Source of the DNA: JACQFZ01 sp045810625
GTDB taxonomy: Bacteria; Pseudomonadota; Gammaproteobacteria; Acidiferrobacterales; Sulfurifustaceae
Direction of reading: 5' to 3'
Assembly (NCBI GenBank): GCA_045810625.1
Contig: JBJMVQ010000044.1
Span: forward strand, 62,001-126,000
DNA length: 64,000 bases
Positions 26,550 through 35,382 of the stretch are shown piece after piece. The notes beneath the pieces were generated by a model, which worked only from the letters and a program-made list of their open reading frames with translations, made no database searches and had not been told where the DNA came from. A program made the translations under genes and the position numbers. Within the stretch, counting starts at the first letter, position 1; each line of letters begins with the position of its first letter.

Positions 26550-27998
26550 CTAGCGCGCACCTGCCATCGTTCCCTCCGCCTGCGCGCTCGACGCCGGCGA
26601 TTCGAAATTTCCCCCCAGTGCCAAATACAGGTTGACGCGCTGGATGCGCGCCTCGCTTTGCACGCGCAACAGCGCGGTCGACGCTGCATACAACGAGAGC
26701 TGCTGCTGCGACACGGAGCGTAAGTCGACCGCGCCCAACCGGTATCTGGTCTGCGCGAGCGTCAGCGCGCGTTCGTTTTGTGCGACGACGTCCCGCAGAA
26801 TCGTTTCGCGTTCCTTCAGCGTAAACTCGCTCGCGAGCGCGCTTTCGACTTCGTTGAACGCACGCAACCCGACGCGCGCATACTCCGCCACCGCCTGTGC
26901 CTGCTCCGCCGTGCGTATATCCTGCTGCGCCTTGAGCGCACCGCCCTGAAATATCGGCGCGAGCAGGCCGACGCCGGCGGCCCACACGGGATTGTCGCGA
27001 TCCTTGAGAACGAAGAGATCGCTCGAAATGCTGCTGACGCTCGCGGTCAACGAAATTTGCGGCAGTCGCGCCGCTTTGGCCGCTTGGACTTGGTAAAAGG
27101 CGGCGGCGATGCGCCGTTCGGCCGCGACGACATCGGGGCGGCGTTCGAGCAGCTCGGACGGCAGACCTGCCGGCACGGGGGCCGGCATTTTCGGCAGCTC
27201 CGCCGCCGCTGTCATGCGCGCCGACGGATAACGCCCGAGTAATACTTCAAGGGCGCGCAACGCTTGCTGATAGGCCAGCTCGAGCTGGCGGCGCGTATCG
27301 AGGAAACTGCCGAGGCTCGCTTGCGCAACGGCAATATCGTATTCGTCGCCCGCGCCATACCTGCGCCGCGAGCGTGTGAGATCGACCACTTGCTCTGCGA
27401 TGCGGACTGCGTTCGATGCGAGCGCGAGCTGTAGTTGCGCCTCGGTGGCGGTGAACCAGCTTTTCGCCGTCATCGCGGCAATCGATTGTCGCGCAAACGC
27501 AAAGTCGTCGGCGGACGCGACGTACGCCTCCACCGCCGCCCCGCGACCGGCGCGCACGCGGCCCCAGACGTCAAGTTCCCACGACGCCGCAATCACGGCT
27601 CCGTTCCATCCCGCGTTCGGATCGGACTCGTTGACTCCCCCTCGGGCCACGGCATTGACCGCCGGGTAGAGCGCGGCGCCTGCCGCCGTGACGTAATATC
27701 TCGCCTGCTCGACGCGCGCGGCGGCGCTTTGAATGTCGGCGTTATGCGTCAGCGCTTCCTTTACGTAAGACTCGAGCGCCAGATCGGAAAATTCATGCAA
27801 CCAACCATCCGATACCGGTCCTGCCGCCGCGCCGCCGGCGCTCCACTGCTCCGGAACACCTGCTTGCGACTTCATCTGTCCGCGCATTTCGTCGCTACCC
27901 GGTGGCGCGCGCAACGCGCAACCCGCAAGCGCGAACGCGCCCACGATCAGCAGCGCTTCACCCGCCAGGGCCAAACTTTTTTTTCTTCCGCGAGTCAA
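26550..27998 (-). CDS. NodT-family outer-membrane efflux lipoprotein
   Basis: About 482 residues if translation begins at the TTG at 27998, which overlaps the stop of the HlyD gene; an open frame extends upstream but inside hlyD. The N-terminus has a lipobox FALAGC. Two outer-membrane-efflux repeats follow: SAAARVEQARYYVTAAGAAL and VALEVLLGRYPSARMT-like ALEVLLGRYPSA, then ELLERRPDVVAAERRIAAAF, the classic NodT/OprM motif. It should form the trimeric outer-membrane exit duct for the HlyD-type adaptor encoded just upstream. No RND, ABC or EmrB-type pump gene is in the operon. Confidence 0.88.
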   Translation of the reverse strand: MTRGRKKSLALAGEALLIVGAFALAGCALRAPPGSDEMRGQMKSQAGVPEQWSAGGAAAGPVSDGWLHEFSDLALESYVKEALTHNADIQSAAARVEQARYYVTAAGAALYPAVNAVARGGVNESDPNAGWNGAVIAASWELDVWGRVRAGRGAAVEAYVASADDFAFARQSIAAMTAKSWFTATEAQLQLALASNAVRIAEQVVDLTRSRRRYGAGDEYDIAVAQASLGSFLDTRRQLELAYQQALRALEVLLGRYPSARMTAAAELPKMPAPVPAGLPSELLERRPDVVAAERRIAAAFYQVQAAKAARLPQISLTASVSSISSDLFVLKDRDNPVWAAGVGLLAPIFQGGALKAQQDIRTAEQAQAVAEYARVGLRAFNEVESALASEFTLKERETILRDVVAQNERALTLAQTRYRLGAVDLRSVSQQQLSLYAASTALLRVQSEARIQRVNLYLALGGNFESPASSAQAEGTMAGAR

Positions 27999-28951
27999 TG
28001 CAACTTCAACACCAGCCAGTTGATGTACGAATCGACGCGCAGTATTACCTTGCGCACGATCTGAATCGGCGCGAAATGTTGCGTGTATATCGCCGCGTGG
28101 CCGCGCGCGCCGGCGGCGAGGAAGCGCTCGCGATCGCGCTCGGCGATCGCGAGACGCACCGGGAAACGGCCTTCCGGCAGCGGCTGGGTACCGGTTTCCG
28201 GAAGCGTGCCGGCGAGCGGCAACTGCCCCTGCCCTTGCGCCCACACGATCGAATCGACGACCGCCTTGATGACCGTGCCGGGATACGTTTCGAGCGAGAT
28301 CTCGGCCTCATCGCCCGGTTTCACCTGATGCAGCTCGTTCTGATGAAATAGGGCGATCACCTGATACTCGTCCTCGACAAAGCTCATGAGCGGCTGGACA
28401 CCGAGCGCCGCCGCGAACGAACCGACGCGCAGCTGCAGGTTGATGGCGGTGCCGTTCGCAGGGGCGGACACGGTCGTGCGCGAAAGCTCCCAGCGCGCCT
28501 TGTCGAGCTGCGCGCTCAGTTCCCGCACGTCGCTTTCGTAGCGCTCCTGGTCGAATTTGCTGCCCGCGCCGCTCGCCGCGAGCGCGCGTGTCTGGCGCAG
28601 CCGCGTTTGCGCAAGCGCCAATTGCGCTTCGATACGCCGCGCGTCGAGCTCGTATGGCGTCGGATCGATGCGAAACAACACGTCGCCCTTCTTCACCGCG
28701 CGGTTGCCCTCCACGTTCACTTCGGTAATAAGCCCGCGCACCTGCGGCGTAATCTGCACGACATACTTGATCACGCGCACGTCGGCCGACGACGGCGCGT
28801 AGACGTTGAGCAAAAGGATGAGCATGGTGAGGCCGACGATGGGGATGACGACCACCGTGATCTGCGAGATGGGGGTCCACGGCAGCCATTTGAACTTGAA
28901 AAAAATAAGCCAGACGAAGAACGCGTAAATGCCGAGCAGCAGGACTTCCAT
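27995..28951 (-). CDS. HlyD/EmrA-family membrane fusion protein
   Basis: 318 residues. One N-terminal membrane helix, then a biotinyl-lipoyl-like segment (VQITPQVRGLITEVNVEGNR and VKKGDVLFRIDPTPYE), an alpha-helical hairpin (about 90-160), and a second lipoyl half with TVSAPANGTAINLQLRVGSF. It is close to E. coli YiaV/YibH, adaptors encoded next to DUF3302 proteins. The start overlaps the DUF3302 stop by one base and its end overlaps the NodT-type start, so the three genes are translationally coupled. The substrate is unknown. Confidence 0.92.
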   Translation of the reverse strand: MEVLLLGIYAFFVWLIFFKFKWLPWTPISQITVVVIPIVGLTMLILLLNVYAPSSADVRVIKYVVQITPQVRGLITEVNVEGNRAVKKGDVLFRIDPTPYELDARRIEAQLALAQTRLRQTRALAASGAGSKFDQERYESDVRELSAQLDKARWELSRTTVSAPANGTAINLQLRVGSFAAALGVQPLMSFVEDEYQVIALFHQNELHQVKPGDEAEISLETYPGTVIKAVVDSIVWAQGQGQLPLAGTLPETGTQPLPEGRFPVRLAIAERDRERFLAAGARGHAAIYTQHFAPIQIVRKVILRVDSYINWLVLKLH

Positions 28952-29508
28952 CAGTGTGCCTCCTGCCGTGACGGGACGATGAGTTTCTGTTCGATACGGG
29001 CCACGTCGCGCTTCAGCAGCGCGACGTCTTCGGGCAGCGCGCCTTCATCGCGCAATCGATCGATGTCCGCGCGCAGCGCGGCCAGTCGTTCTTCGAGCCG
29101 TTCTGCCGGCGAGGCGGCGATCGCCTCCTGTTCGGATACCGCTTCGCTTTCGGCGTCTTCGTGCTTATCCGTGCCGTACGCGAGCTTGTGCAGCGTCGGC
29201 TTCGTGTAAGCCCACAGCCAGGCGAACGGCCAGAGCATTCCGCCAAAAACGAGCGAGAGCAGGCACAGAATGCGAATCGCGTCCTTCTGCGGATGATGTC
29301 GTCTCTCGGCGATCTGCTCGGGAAGGACGTGTACCTTCCAAAAAAGATAGATACCGACGATGGGAACGATGATGATCACGACGACCGCGAGAACGTCCGC
29401 GACGCTATCGGCCAATTCCCCGGTGACGAGCGCCCACGCCGACGCCGGGGCGGCAGCGAGTGTCGCGGCCGCCGGCCAACGATATAGCCGAGCGAAAGAC
29501 GCCATCAT
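28951..29508 (-). CDS. DUF3302 (YiaW/YibI-like) inner-membrane protein
   Basis: About 185 residues from ATG 29508 (a second ATG follows at once at 29505); the longer open frame upstream is not conserved-looking. The N-terminal helix is followed by VADVLAVVVIIIVPIVGIYL, ERRHHPQKDAIRILCLLSLV and MLWPFAWLWAYTKP, which match the DUF3302 pattern of E. coli YiaW. It has an unusual C-terminal extension predicted to be coiled coil (PAERLEERLAALRADIDRLR and onward) not found in the short E. coli proteins. It is coupled to the HlyD-type gene. Confidence 0.85.
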   Translation of the reverse strand: MMASFARLYRWPAAATLAAAPASAWALVTGELADSVADVLAVVVIIIVPIVGIYLFWKVHVLPEQIAERRHHPQKDAIRILCLLSLVFGGMLWPFAWLWAYTKPTLHKLAYGTDKHEDAESEAVSEQEAIAASPAERLEERLAALRADIDRLRDEGALPEDVALLKRDVARIEQKLIVPSRQEAH

Positions 29509-29669
29509 GCGCGATGGAACGGAGAGCAACGACGAGCGCCGCGCACGAATCACGGCCAAGCCTGCGGAACCACGCATTGCCGCAATCCCCGACTTATTTT
29601 CGGCCGGATACGGATTCGGCTCTCTGCTGCGCCTGTTGGCGGAGTCTTGGTGCGACGCTGAGCCGGTCG

Positions 29670-31091
29670 TCACGCGGTCGCTTGTCCGCGTCCGCGCGCC
29701 CGCTCGACAAAGATCGCTTCCACCTCTTCCAGCGTCTTGCCGCTCGTCTCCGGCACCAAGCGCCAAACGAACACCCACGTCAGTACTCCCATCACCGCGT
29801 ACAACCAGAAAATACCGGCTTTGCCGAGCGCGCCGGCCAAGGTCAGGAACGTCAGCGCCACGATGAAATTCGCCGCCCAATTGGCCACCGTTGCGACGCT
29901 CATCGCGACGGCGCGGAGCTTCAGCGGATAGATCTCCGCGATCAACAGCCAGAATACCGGGCCCATGCCGACGGCGAAAAAGCCGATGTACACCATCAGG
30001 GTTACGCCGGTGACCGCGCCGAGAATACCGCCCTCTTCCGGTCCGCGGCCGATCGCGAAGCCGAGGCCGAGGACCAGCAGCGCCACCGTCATCCCCGCGG
30101 CGCTCCACAAGAGCAGCGGCCGGCGACCGACCCGATCGAGCAAGTAGATGGCAACGATGGTCATGAGCACGTTGACGACACCGAGACCGACGGTGGCGGC
30201 GATCGCGGCCGCGTTCGACTGCAGGCCCGCGCCCTTGAAAATGGCGGGCGCGTAATAGACCACGGTGTTCACGCCGGTCACCTGCTGCAGGATCGCGAGT
30301 CCGACGCCGATCAACAGCGGCATTTTCAAGTTGACGGCAAACAGATCCGACAAGCGCCCGCCGCTTTCCGCGCGGATCGCCGTCTCGATTTCGTTGACCT
30401 CGTTCTTCACGTCCGGCGTGCCGCGTACCTTCTGCAAAACGCGGTTAGCGTTTTCGCGCTGGTTCATGCTGACCAGCCAGCGCGGGCTCTCCGGCATCAG
30501 CAGCATGCCAAGCCATAAGACGAGCCCGGGTACGACGCCGACAAAGAACATCGCGCGCCAGTTCTCGTCGGCGGCGAAAGCGTAGTTCACGCCGTAAGAA
30601 GCGAGGATTCCGATCGTCACCGCGAGCTGGTTGAGCGACACCATCCCGCCGCGCGCTTCCGCGGGCGCGACCTCGGAAATGTAAAGCGGCACCATGAACG
30701 ATGCGACGCCGATGGCGGCGCCGATGAGGATGCGGCCGATCACGAACTCCGTCATACCGCTGCCGATCGACACCACCACGGTACCGGCGAGAAAAAGCCA
30801 CGTCGACCAGATGATCGACCGTCGCCGGCCGAGCCGATCACCGAGCACACCACCGGCGATCGCGCCCAGGACGGCGCCGACGAGCACGGAGCTCGTGGCC
30901 CACTCCGTCATGCGGTGAGTGAGCCCCCATTGCTTTACGATAAACAGGATCGCTCCCGAGATGACGCCGGTGTCGAAGCCGAAGAGAATGCCGCCGACCG
31001 CGGCGATCGAGGCGGCGACGATGACGAAACCCGTCAACGCCGAGTGCCTGCCTGGTCCGTGTGCGTTCGCTGCATGATAGGTTTGTGGCAT
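29670..31091 (-). CDS. Sugar porter family MFS transporter
   Basis: 473 residues with twelve hydrophobic helices. Sugar-porter signatures: GGILFGFDTGVISGAILFIV in helix 1, GDRLGRRRSI in loop 2-3, MPESPRWLVS before the central loop, LAILQQVTGVNTVVYYAPAI in helix 7 (the QQ-x-x-G-x-N-x-x-x-YY sugar-binding motif), DRVGRRPLLL in loop 8-9 and VPETSGKTLEEVE at the end. These place it with XylE/GalP/AraE proton-sugar symporters. The sugar is not determinable. It is the first gene of the minus-strand run but is 160 bp from the DUF3302 gene, so may have its own transcript. Confidence 0.93.
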   Translation of the reverse strand: MPQTYHAANAHGPGRHSALTGFVIVAASIAAVGGILFGFDTGVISGAILFIVKQWGLTHRMTEWATSSVLVGAVLGAIAGGVLGDRLGRRRSIIWSTWLFLAGTVVVSIGSGMTEFVIGRILIGAAIGVASFMVPLYISEVAPAEARGGMVSLNQLAVTIGILASYGVNYAFAADENWRAMFFVGVVPGLVLWLGMLLMPESPRWLVSMNQRENANRVLQKVRGTPDVKNEVNEIETAIRAESGGRLSDLFAVNLKMPLLIGVGLAILQQVTGVNTVVYYAPAIFKGAGLQSNAAAIAATVGLGVVNVLMTIVAIYLLDRVGRRPLLLWSAAGMTVALLVLGLGFAIGRGPEEGGILGAVTGVTLMVYIGFFAVGMGPVFWLLIAEIYPLKLRAVAMSVATVANWAANFIVALTFLTLAGALGKAGIFWLYAVMGVLTWVFVWRLVPETSGKTLEEVEAIFVERARGRGQATA

Positions 31092-31195
31092 GTTCCGATT
31101 CCCCGGCTGCCTTGTTGAACTGTTCGACGCGCGTGCCTTAGCTCAACGAGGGTCACGATGCGCCGGATTCGCGCCGGCGCGCGGCACGTCGTCGA

Positions 31196-31786
31196 TTATT
31201 GGTTGGCCTTCGTCACGCTCACCGCGACCGTTTGCGTGTAACGGATGATGATCTGATCGCCTTTGCTTAGTTTGTCGAGCGGGCCGATTCGCGGCGATAC
31301 GCGGGTCGTATGCAAGCTGCCGTCGGGTGCACGCAACGTGACGATCCGGCTGTCGTAGTCGATGTCTTCCACGGTCGCGCGCCGCTGCACCGTGTCGACC
31401 ATCGCCCCGGAGGGCTTGCCCCCGGCGGGAGCCGTCGCGATGGCACTCGCGGTTTCGTCTTTCGCCACCATGCCCGGCGCCTCGATATAGACGGCGACCT
31501 CTTCGAGGTAATCCGCGTTGATGCGGTCTCCACGCTTTATCTGATTGAAATTCTTTACGGCCGGATTGACGATCATCGTGCGCAGCTCGCCGCTTTCGTC
31601 GCGCAGTGCGAGTATCCGATTGTCCTTGTCGACGGCCTCCACGGTCGCCGTGACACGCACGAGTTCGCCCGCCAGGATCTTCGGCTGCGCCTCGAGGGTC
31701 GCCTTCGCCGGTTCTTCCGTCGCGCAGCCACTCGCGACCATAAGCCCGACGACTGCCAGGCCCACACTGATTCTTGTTCGTATCAC
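31196..31786 (-). CDS. Lipoprotein with two tandem repeats
   Basis: 196 residues. The signal peptide has lipobox VASGC. The rest is an internal duplication: ATVEAVDKDNRILALRDESG with KRGDRINADYLEEVAVYI, and ATVEDIDYDSRIVTLRAPDG with SKGDQIIIRYTQTVAVSV. Each copy is about 60-65 residues of predicted beta structure, resembling small OB-like or DUF5666-like folds. I cannot name the family. A motif copy (31930-31947) lies about 150 bp upstream of its start. Confidence 0.8.
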   Translation of the reverse strand: MIRTRISVGLAVVGLMVASGCATEEPAKATLEAQPKILAGELVRVTATVEAVDKDNRILALRDESGELRTMIVNPAVKNFNQIKRGDRINADYLEEVAVYIEAPGMVAKDETASAIATAPAGGKPSGAMVDTVQRRATVEDIDYDSRIVTLRAPDGSLHTTRVSPRIGPLDKLSKGDQIIIRYTQTVAVSVTKANQ

Positions 31787-31929
31787 GAGATTCTCCTTTT
31801 AAAGAAGCGTGAGATCGCCACTTCACGCCCGTCTTGGAACCAGCCCGATAAGCGTCGCGTTGAGCCGCAAATTTCGGCGCGTAGCGATCGCGCGGCCCTA
31901 CCATTCTTGAGGAGGCCCGCTATGGGCGA

Positions 31930-31947
31930 TATTGGACCTTAGGGAAG
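31930..31947. promoter_or_regulatory. Motif copy upstream of the tandem-repeat lipoprotein gene
   Basis: TATTGGACCTTAGGGAAG; the left half fits the consensus ATTGGACnTT well and the right half is degenerate. Centred about 150 bp upstream of the start at 31786. Confidence 0.4.
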
Positions 31948-32022
31948 CCGCGCGTGCGTCTATTCGACGCTCGTCGCGACCGGACCGTCACGGCTTGTCG
32001 CGCGCGCGACTGACAAGGAATC

Positions 32023-32041
32023 ACTGGACCATGGTCCTATT
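32023..32041. promoter_or_regulatory. Motif copy upstream of the DUF900 hydrolase gene
   Basis: ACTGGACCATGGTCCTATT contains the perfect 12-bp palindrome GGACCATGGTCC (32026-32037), centred about 145 bp upstream of the GTG at 32177. Confidence 0.5.
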
Positions 32042-32176
32042 TCACCCGCGATCTTCAGCCGGCTAGCTTCTTCCATCGCTGTCGCTGTCATTACGGCGAC
32101 ACAATGTCGCGCAACCCAGAGGAGACTTGGTGCAGGTCCTGTTGAACAGCCCGGCGCCGATGTTGCAGGAGCCAGC

Positions 32177-33550
32177 GTGAGCGATGTCTCCTCGCGCCTT
32201 TCGATTTTCCAGCCCGCGACGGTCGCGTATGCGCTCCTCGCCGCGCTATCCGTGACGGGCGGTTGCGCTACCTATGAACCGCACATGATGCCCGCGCCGG
32301 TCGTGTTCAAAGACGATCGGCTCGACTTCGCGCCACGATTGTCCTCGGAGCTGCGCACCACGCGCGTGCCGGTCTTTTACGCAGCCGTCGGTCCGCCGGT
32401 TGCCGACGATAAGACCGCGCCGTCCGACGCCGGCGCCGACGATGCGCTCCGGTTCGGAGTCGCCGATGTACGCCTCGGCGAACCGCAATGGAATTGGGAT
32501 GATTTGCTCGCGTCCGATCGCGTCAGCACGATCGACCATCTCCGACCCGGCGCCGTGACAAATGTCGACGACCTCGGCCGCGCACCGCGCGGCGCCGACG
32601 TGCCCGCTTCCGCCGCCCGCGACTTCATCGCGCGCATCAACGCACAACTCGCTCGCGCGAACAACAAGGAGCTGGTGTTGTACGTGCACGGCTATCGCGT
32701 GACGTTCGATGACGTCGCAGTGACGATGAGTTCTTTTGAGCATTATCTCGGCCATGGCGCGATGGTGTTCTTCCGCTGGCCGACCGGCGTGCACTGGTGG
32801 AATTATGGGGACTGTGATCGCGCCGAGCGCTACATCCCGGATATCGAGAACGTCATCGCGCTCGTCGCGCGATCGGACGCCCAATACATCAACTTGATCG
32901 CATACAGTTGCGGATCGTCGCTGCTTGCCCGTGCGCTCGTGCGACTGCGCTCGCGCCAGCCGAACGAGGATCGTGCCGCGCTCGCGCGACGCTATCGCCT
33001 CGGCAACGTGATCTTCGCCGCCTCCGATATCGACTTCAAAACGTTCGCCCGCGACTACGTGCCGCCGATTATGGATCTGGCGCAGCAGACCATCGTCTAT
33101 ATGTCGCGCAACGACCGAGCGCTCTGGTTTTCGAGCCTCGTTGCCGGCGGTTCTCGCCTCGGCAGCCCCGACGTCGCCGAGCTGACACCTCAGGAACTCG
33201 AGCGACTGGCGGCCGACCCCCGCTTCCAGGGCATCGATGTTTCGGACGTGCGCGGCGCACATGAAGTGAGCGGCGGCGCGCGCGGCCATGGTTATTGGTA
33301 CGCGAACGAATGGATCTCGGCCGATGTGACGGTTTCGCTGCGCTACCCCGTACCGCCCGGCAAGCGCTGCTTGGTGCGGCCGCCCGGAAGGAATGTCTGG
33401 CGCTTTCCCGACGATTATCCGCAGTGTCTGGCGGAGCAATTACTGCGCATTGCGCCCGAGGTGCGGCGCACGGCGCCGGGCGCTCGTTCCCCATCTGATC
33501 CGCCGGCGGCAGCCGCTGAACCGTCGCCGCTGGCGGTTGTACCGCAATGA
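32177..33550 (+). CDS. DUF900-type alpha/beta hydrolase, lipoprotein-like
   Basis: 457 residues from GTG 32177, with AGGAG five bases upstream. The N-terminus has a hydrophobic helix and a Cys in VTGGC, a weak lipobox. The core has LVLYVHGYRVTFDDVAVTMS (oxyanion strand with HG), FFRWPTGVHWWNYGDCDRAE, and the nucleophile elbow LIAYSCGSSLLARALVRL with the putative catalytic Ser in YSCG. The Asp is likely in IFAASDIDFKTFARDY and the His in GARGHGYWYANEW. The pattern fits DUF900 (COG4782) esterase-like proteins. The substrate is unknown. The C-terminus is Pro/Ala-rich. Confidence 0.85.
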   Translation: MSDVSSRLSIFQPATVAYALLAALSVTGGCATYEPHMMPAPVVFKDDRLDFAPRLSSELRTTRVPVFYAAVGPPVADDKTAPSDAGADDALRFGVADVRLGEPQWNWDDLLASDRVSTIDHLRPGAVTNVDDLGRAPRGADVPASAARDFIARINAQLARANNKELVLYVHGYRVTFDDVAVTMSSFEHYLGHGAMVFFRWPTGVHWWNYGDCDRAERYIPDIENVIALVARSDAQYINLIAYSCGSSLLARALVRLRSRQPNEDRAALARRYRLGNVIFAASDIDFKTFARDYVPPIMDLAQQTIVYMSRNDRALWFSSLVAGGSRLGSPDVAELTPQELERLAADPRFQGIDVSDVRGAHEVSGGARGHGYWYANEWISADVTVSLRYPVPPGKRCLVRPPGRNVWRFPDDYPQCLAEQLLRIAPEVRRTAPGARSPSDPPAAAAEPSPLAVVPQ

Positions 33551-33625
33551 CGAACGTCAGTAACGCGACGAAGGCCGCGCAAACTTGCACCGAGTCGGAA
33601 TCGAACCTCAACCAAGGAGACGGCA

Positions 33626-34045
33626 ATGCAAACGACACGAGTCATGATCGTTTTGCTCGCGACGCTGACGGCGGGCGCGGCCGAGGCCCAAACATCCGCT
33701 CAAGCGATAACGCAGAAGGTAAAGGAAGGCTGCCAACAGGAGCTCGATACTTACTGTAAGGCTGTCTCACCCGGCGAGGGGCGCGTGTTCGCCTGTCTCT
33801 ATGCGTACTCCGACAAGCTGTCCGGACGCTGCGAGTACGCGCTCTACGACGCGAGTAAGCAGCTCGAAGAAGCGGTCGCGATGCTGAACCATGTCGCCGA
33901 GGCATGTGCGAACGATCTCGCGCAATACTGCTCGGACGTCAGCCTGGGCGAAGGTCGCGTCGCCGATTGCATGAAGAAGAACGAGGCGAAAACGTCCGCC
34001 GCCTGCCAACAGGCCATGAAAGACACCGGCATGGCCGCCAAGTAA
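33626..34045 (+). CDS. Small periplasmic Cys-rich (GLG1-type) repeat protein
   Basis: 139 residues with a signal peptide ending near GAAEAQ and a strong AAGGAG ribosome-binding site. The mature part has eight cysteines in two repeats with the same order: CQQELDTYCKAVSPGEGRVF then C, C; and CANDLAQYCSDVSLGEGRVA then C, C. The spacing and the E-L-x-x-YC-x-x-V-x-x-GEGR-x-x-x-C signature match the cysteine-rich repeat of the eukaryotic Golgi protein GLG1 (PF00839), also found in short proteobacterial exported proteins. Disulfides are likely. The function is unknown. It sits 15 bases upstream of the next gene and is probably co-transcribed with it. Confidence 0.88.
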   Translation: MQTTRVMIVLLATLTAGAAEAQTSAQAITQKVKEGCQQELDTYCKAVSPGEGRVFACLYAYSDKLSGRCEYALYDASKQLEEAVAMLNHVAEACANDLAQYCSDVSLGEGRVADCMKKNEAKTSAACQQAMKDTGMAAK

Positions 34046-34060
34046 CCGGACGGAGGCAAC

Positions 34061-35302
34061 GTGGCTTCTCGATACGACGATCTCACCGGCCCTCGCGAAC
34101 CGCTCGCCGCCGCAATGGTCAGCGCCGTTCGGGACGCCACCGACTTTTCTTTGGTGCTGGGCGGCCCGCTGTTTCAGCTGCTGCGTCGCACGCACATGTC
34201 CGGCGACGCGCTCGAGCTCGCGCGCCGCCGGGTCGTCGTCGTCTCTCTGTTTGCCTGGCTGCCGCTCCTCGTGCTGTCCACGCTCCAAGGATTGACGGTC
34301 GGCGAATCCGAAACGGTGCCATTCCTCGGCGATGTCGAGGTCCATCTGCGTTTTCTCGTGGCGCTGCCGCTTTTGGTCGCGGCCGAGATCCTTGTGCACG
34401 CCCGGCTGCGCCCGGTTGCCCGGCAGTTCCTGGATCGTAGGCTGATTCCGGAAACGGCCGTGCCGCAGTTCGATGCCGCGCTCGTGTCCGCGTTTCGGCT
34501 GCGCAACTCCATCATCGCCGAATTGCTATTGATCGCGTTGGTGTACGGCGTGGGCACCCTGCTCCTCTGGCGCCGCTACTTCGTTCTCGATACCAGCATC
34601 TGGTACGCCGTATCGACCCCTGAGGGCCCCAAACTTTCGCTCGCGGGTCTTTGGTACGGTTACATCAGCTTGCCTTTGTTCCAGTTTCTGTTGCTGCGCT
34701 GGTACTTTCGTCTCTTCATATGGACGCGCTTCTTATGGCACGTGTCGCGCATCAACTTGAACATTCTCCCGACACATCCCGACGGTGTGGGCGGCTTGGG
34801 CTTCATGGCGCAGACGGTATATGCGTTCGTGCCGTTGTTGGCGGCGCACGGCGTTCTTCTCTCGGGGATGATCGCCGATCGCATTTTTAACGCGCAGATG
34901 ACATTGCTCGACTTCAAAGCCGAGATCGCCGTCGTCCTTATCTTTCTGTTATGTCTGGTGCTCGGTCCACTGTTGATGTTCGCACCGAAACTCGCGCAAG
35001 CAAAACGCACCGCCATCCGCGAATACGGCGCACTGGCGCAACGCTACGCACGCGAGTTCGACACGAAGTGGGTGCGCGATGGAGCGCCTTCGCACGAGCC
35101 GCTGCTTGGAAGCGCGGACATACAATCGCTCGCCGACATGGGCAACAGTTTCGAAGTGGTCCGCACCATGCGTGCCGCGCCGCTCACGCGTGATGCCGTC
35201 CTCGGGCTCGCCGTCGCGGTACTGGCGCCCCTGTTACCGCTGGCGCTAACCATGATGTCGATGGAGGAGCTGATGCAGCGGCTGTTCAAGATAGTGTTCT
35301 GA
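34061..35302 (+). CDS. Polytopic membrane protein of unknown function
   Basis: 413 residues from GTG 34061, with GGAGG at good spacing. About six to seven hydrophobic helices: VVVVSLFAWLPLLVLSTLQG, FLVALPLLVAAEILV, IIAELLLIALVYGVGTLLLW, LAGLWYGYISLPLFQFLLLR, TVYAFVPLLAAHGVLLSGMI, EIAVVLIFLLCLVLGPLLMF and a C-terminal one. A cytosolic or periplasmic loop carries INLNILPTHPDGVGGLGFM, a conserved-looking motif of uncharacterised proteobacterial proteins. I do not recognise a transporter or enzyme family. It follows the Cys-rich repeat gene by 15 bases. Confidence 0.8.
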   Translation: MASRYDDLTGPREPLAAAMVSAVRDATDFSLVLGGPLFQLLRRTHMSGDALELARRRVVVVSLFAWLPLLVLSTLQGLTVGESETVPFLGDVEVHLRFLVALPLLVAAEILVHARLRPVARQFLDRRLIPETAVPQFDAALVSAFRLRNSIIAELLLIALVYGVGTLLLWRRYFVLDTSIWYAVSTPEGPKLSLAGLWYGYISLPLFQFLLLRWYFRLFIWTRFLWHVSRINLNILPTHPDGVGGLGFMAQTVYAFVPLLAAHGVLLSGMIADRIFNAQMTLLDFKAEIAVVLIFLLCLVLGPLLMFAPKLAQAKRTAIREYGALAQRYAREFDTKWVRDGAPSHEPLLGSADIQSLADMGNSFEVVRTMRAAPLTRDAVLGLAVAVLAPLLPLALTMMSMEELMQRLFKIVF

Positions 35303-35382
35303 CGCTCTGGTGCGCGTGGCAGTTCGGTACGACTTGTCGGCTCATGTATCCCGGCGTCTTCTGACGGCCGCTGACGGAAATC

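Larger units (their letters stand above)
31787..32176. other. Divergent intergenic region with two palindromic motif copies
   Basis: About 390 bases between divergent genes. It holds two copies of the GGAC-N4-GTCC-type motif, one for each direction (31930-31947 and 32023-32041). No gene is supportable here. Confidence 0.6.

Noticed and set aside
29670..31091. Sugar-porter MFS as the pump of the HlyD-NodT unit
   Set aside because: It has sugar-symporter motifs (QQ-x-x-G-x-N, PESPRWL), not EmrB-type drug motifs, and lies 160 bp from the coupled genes.
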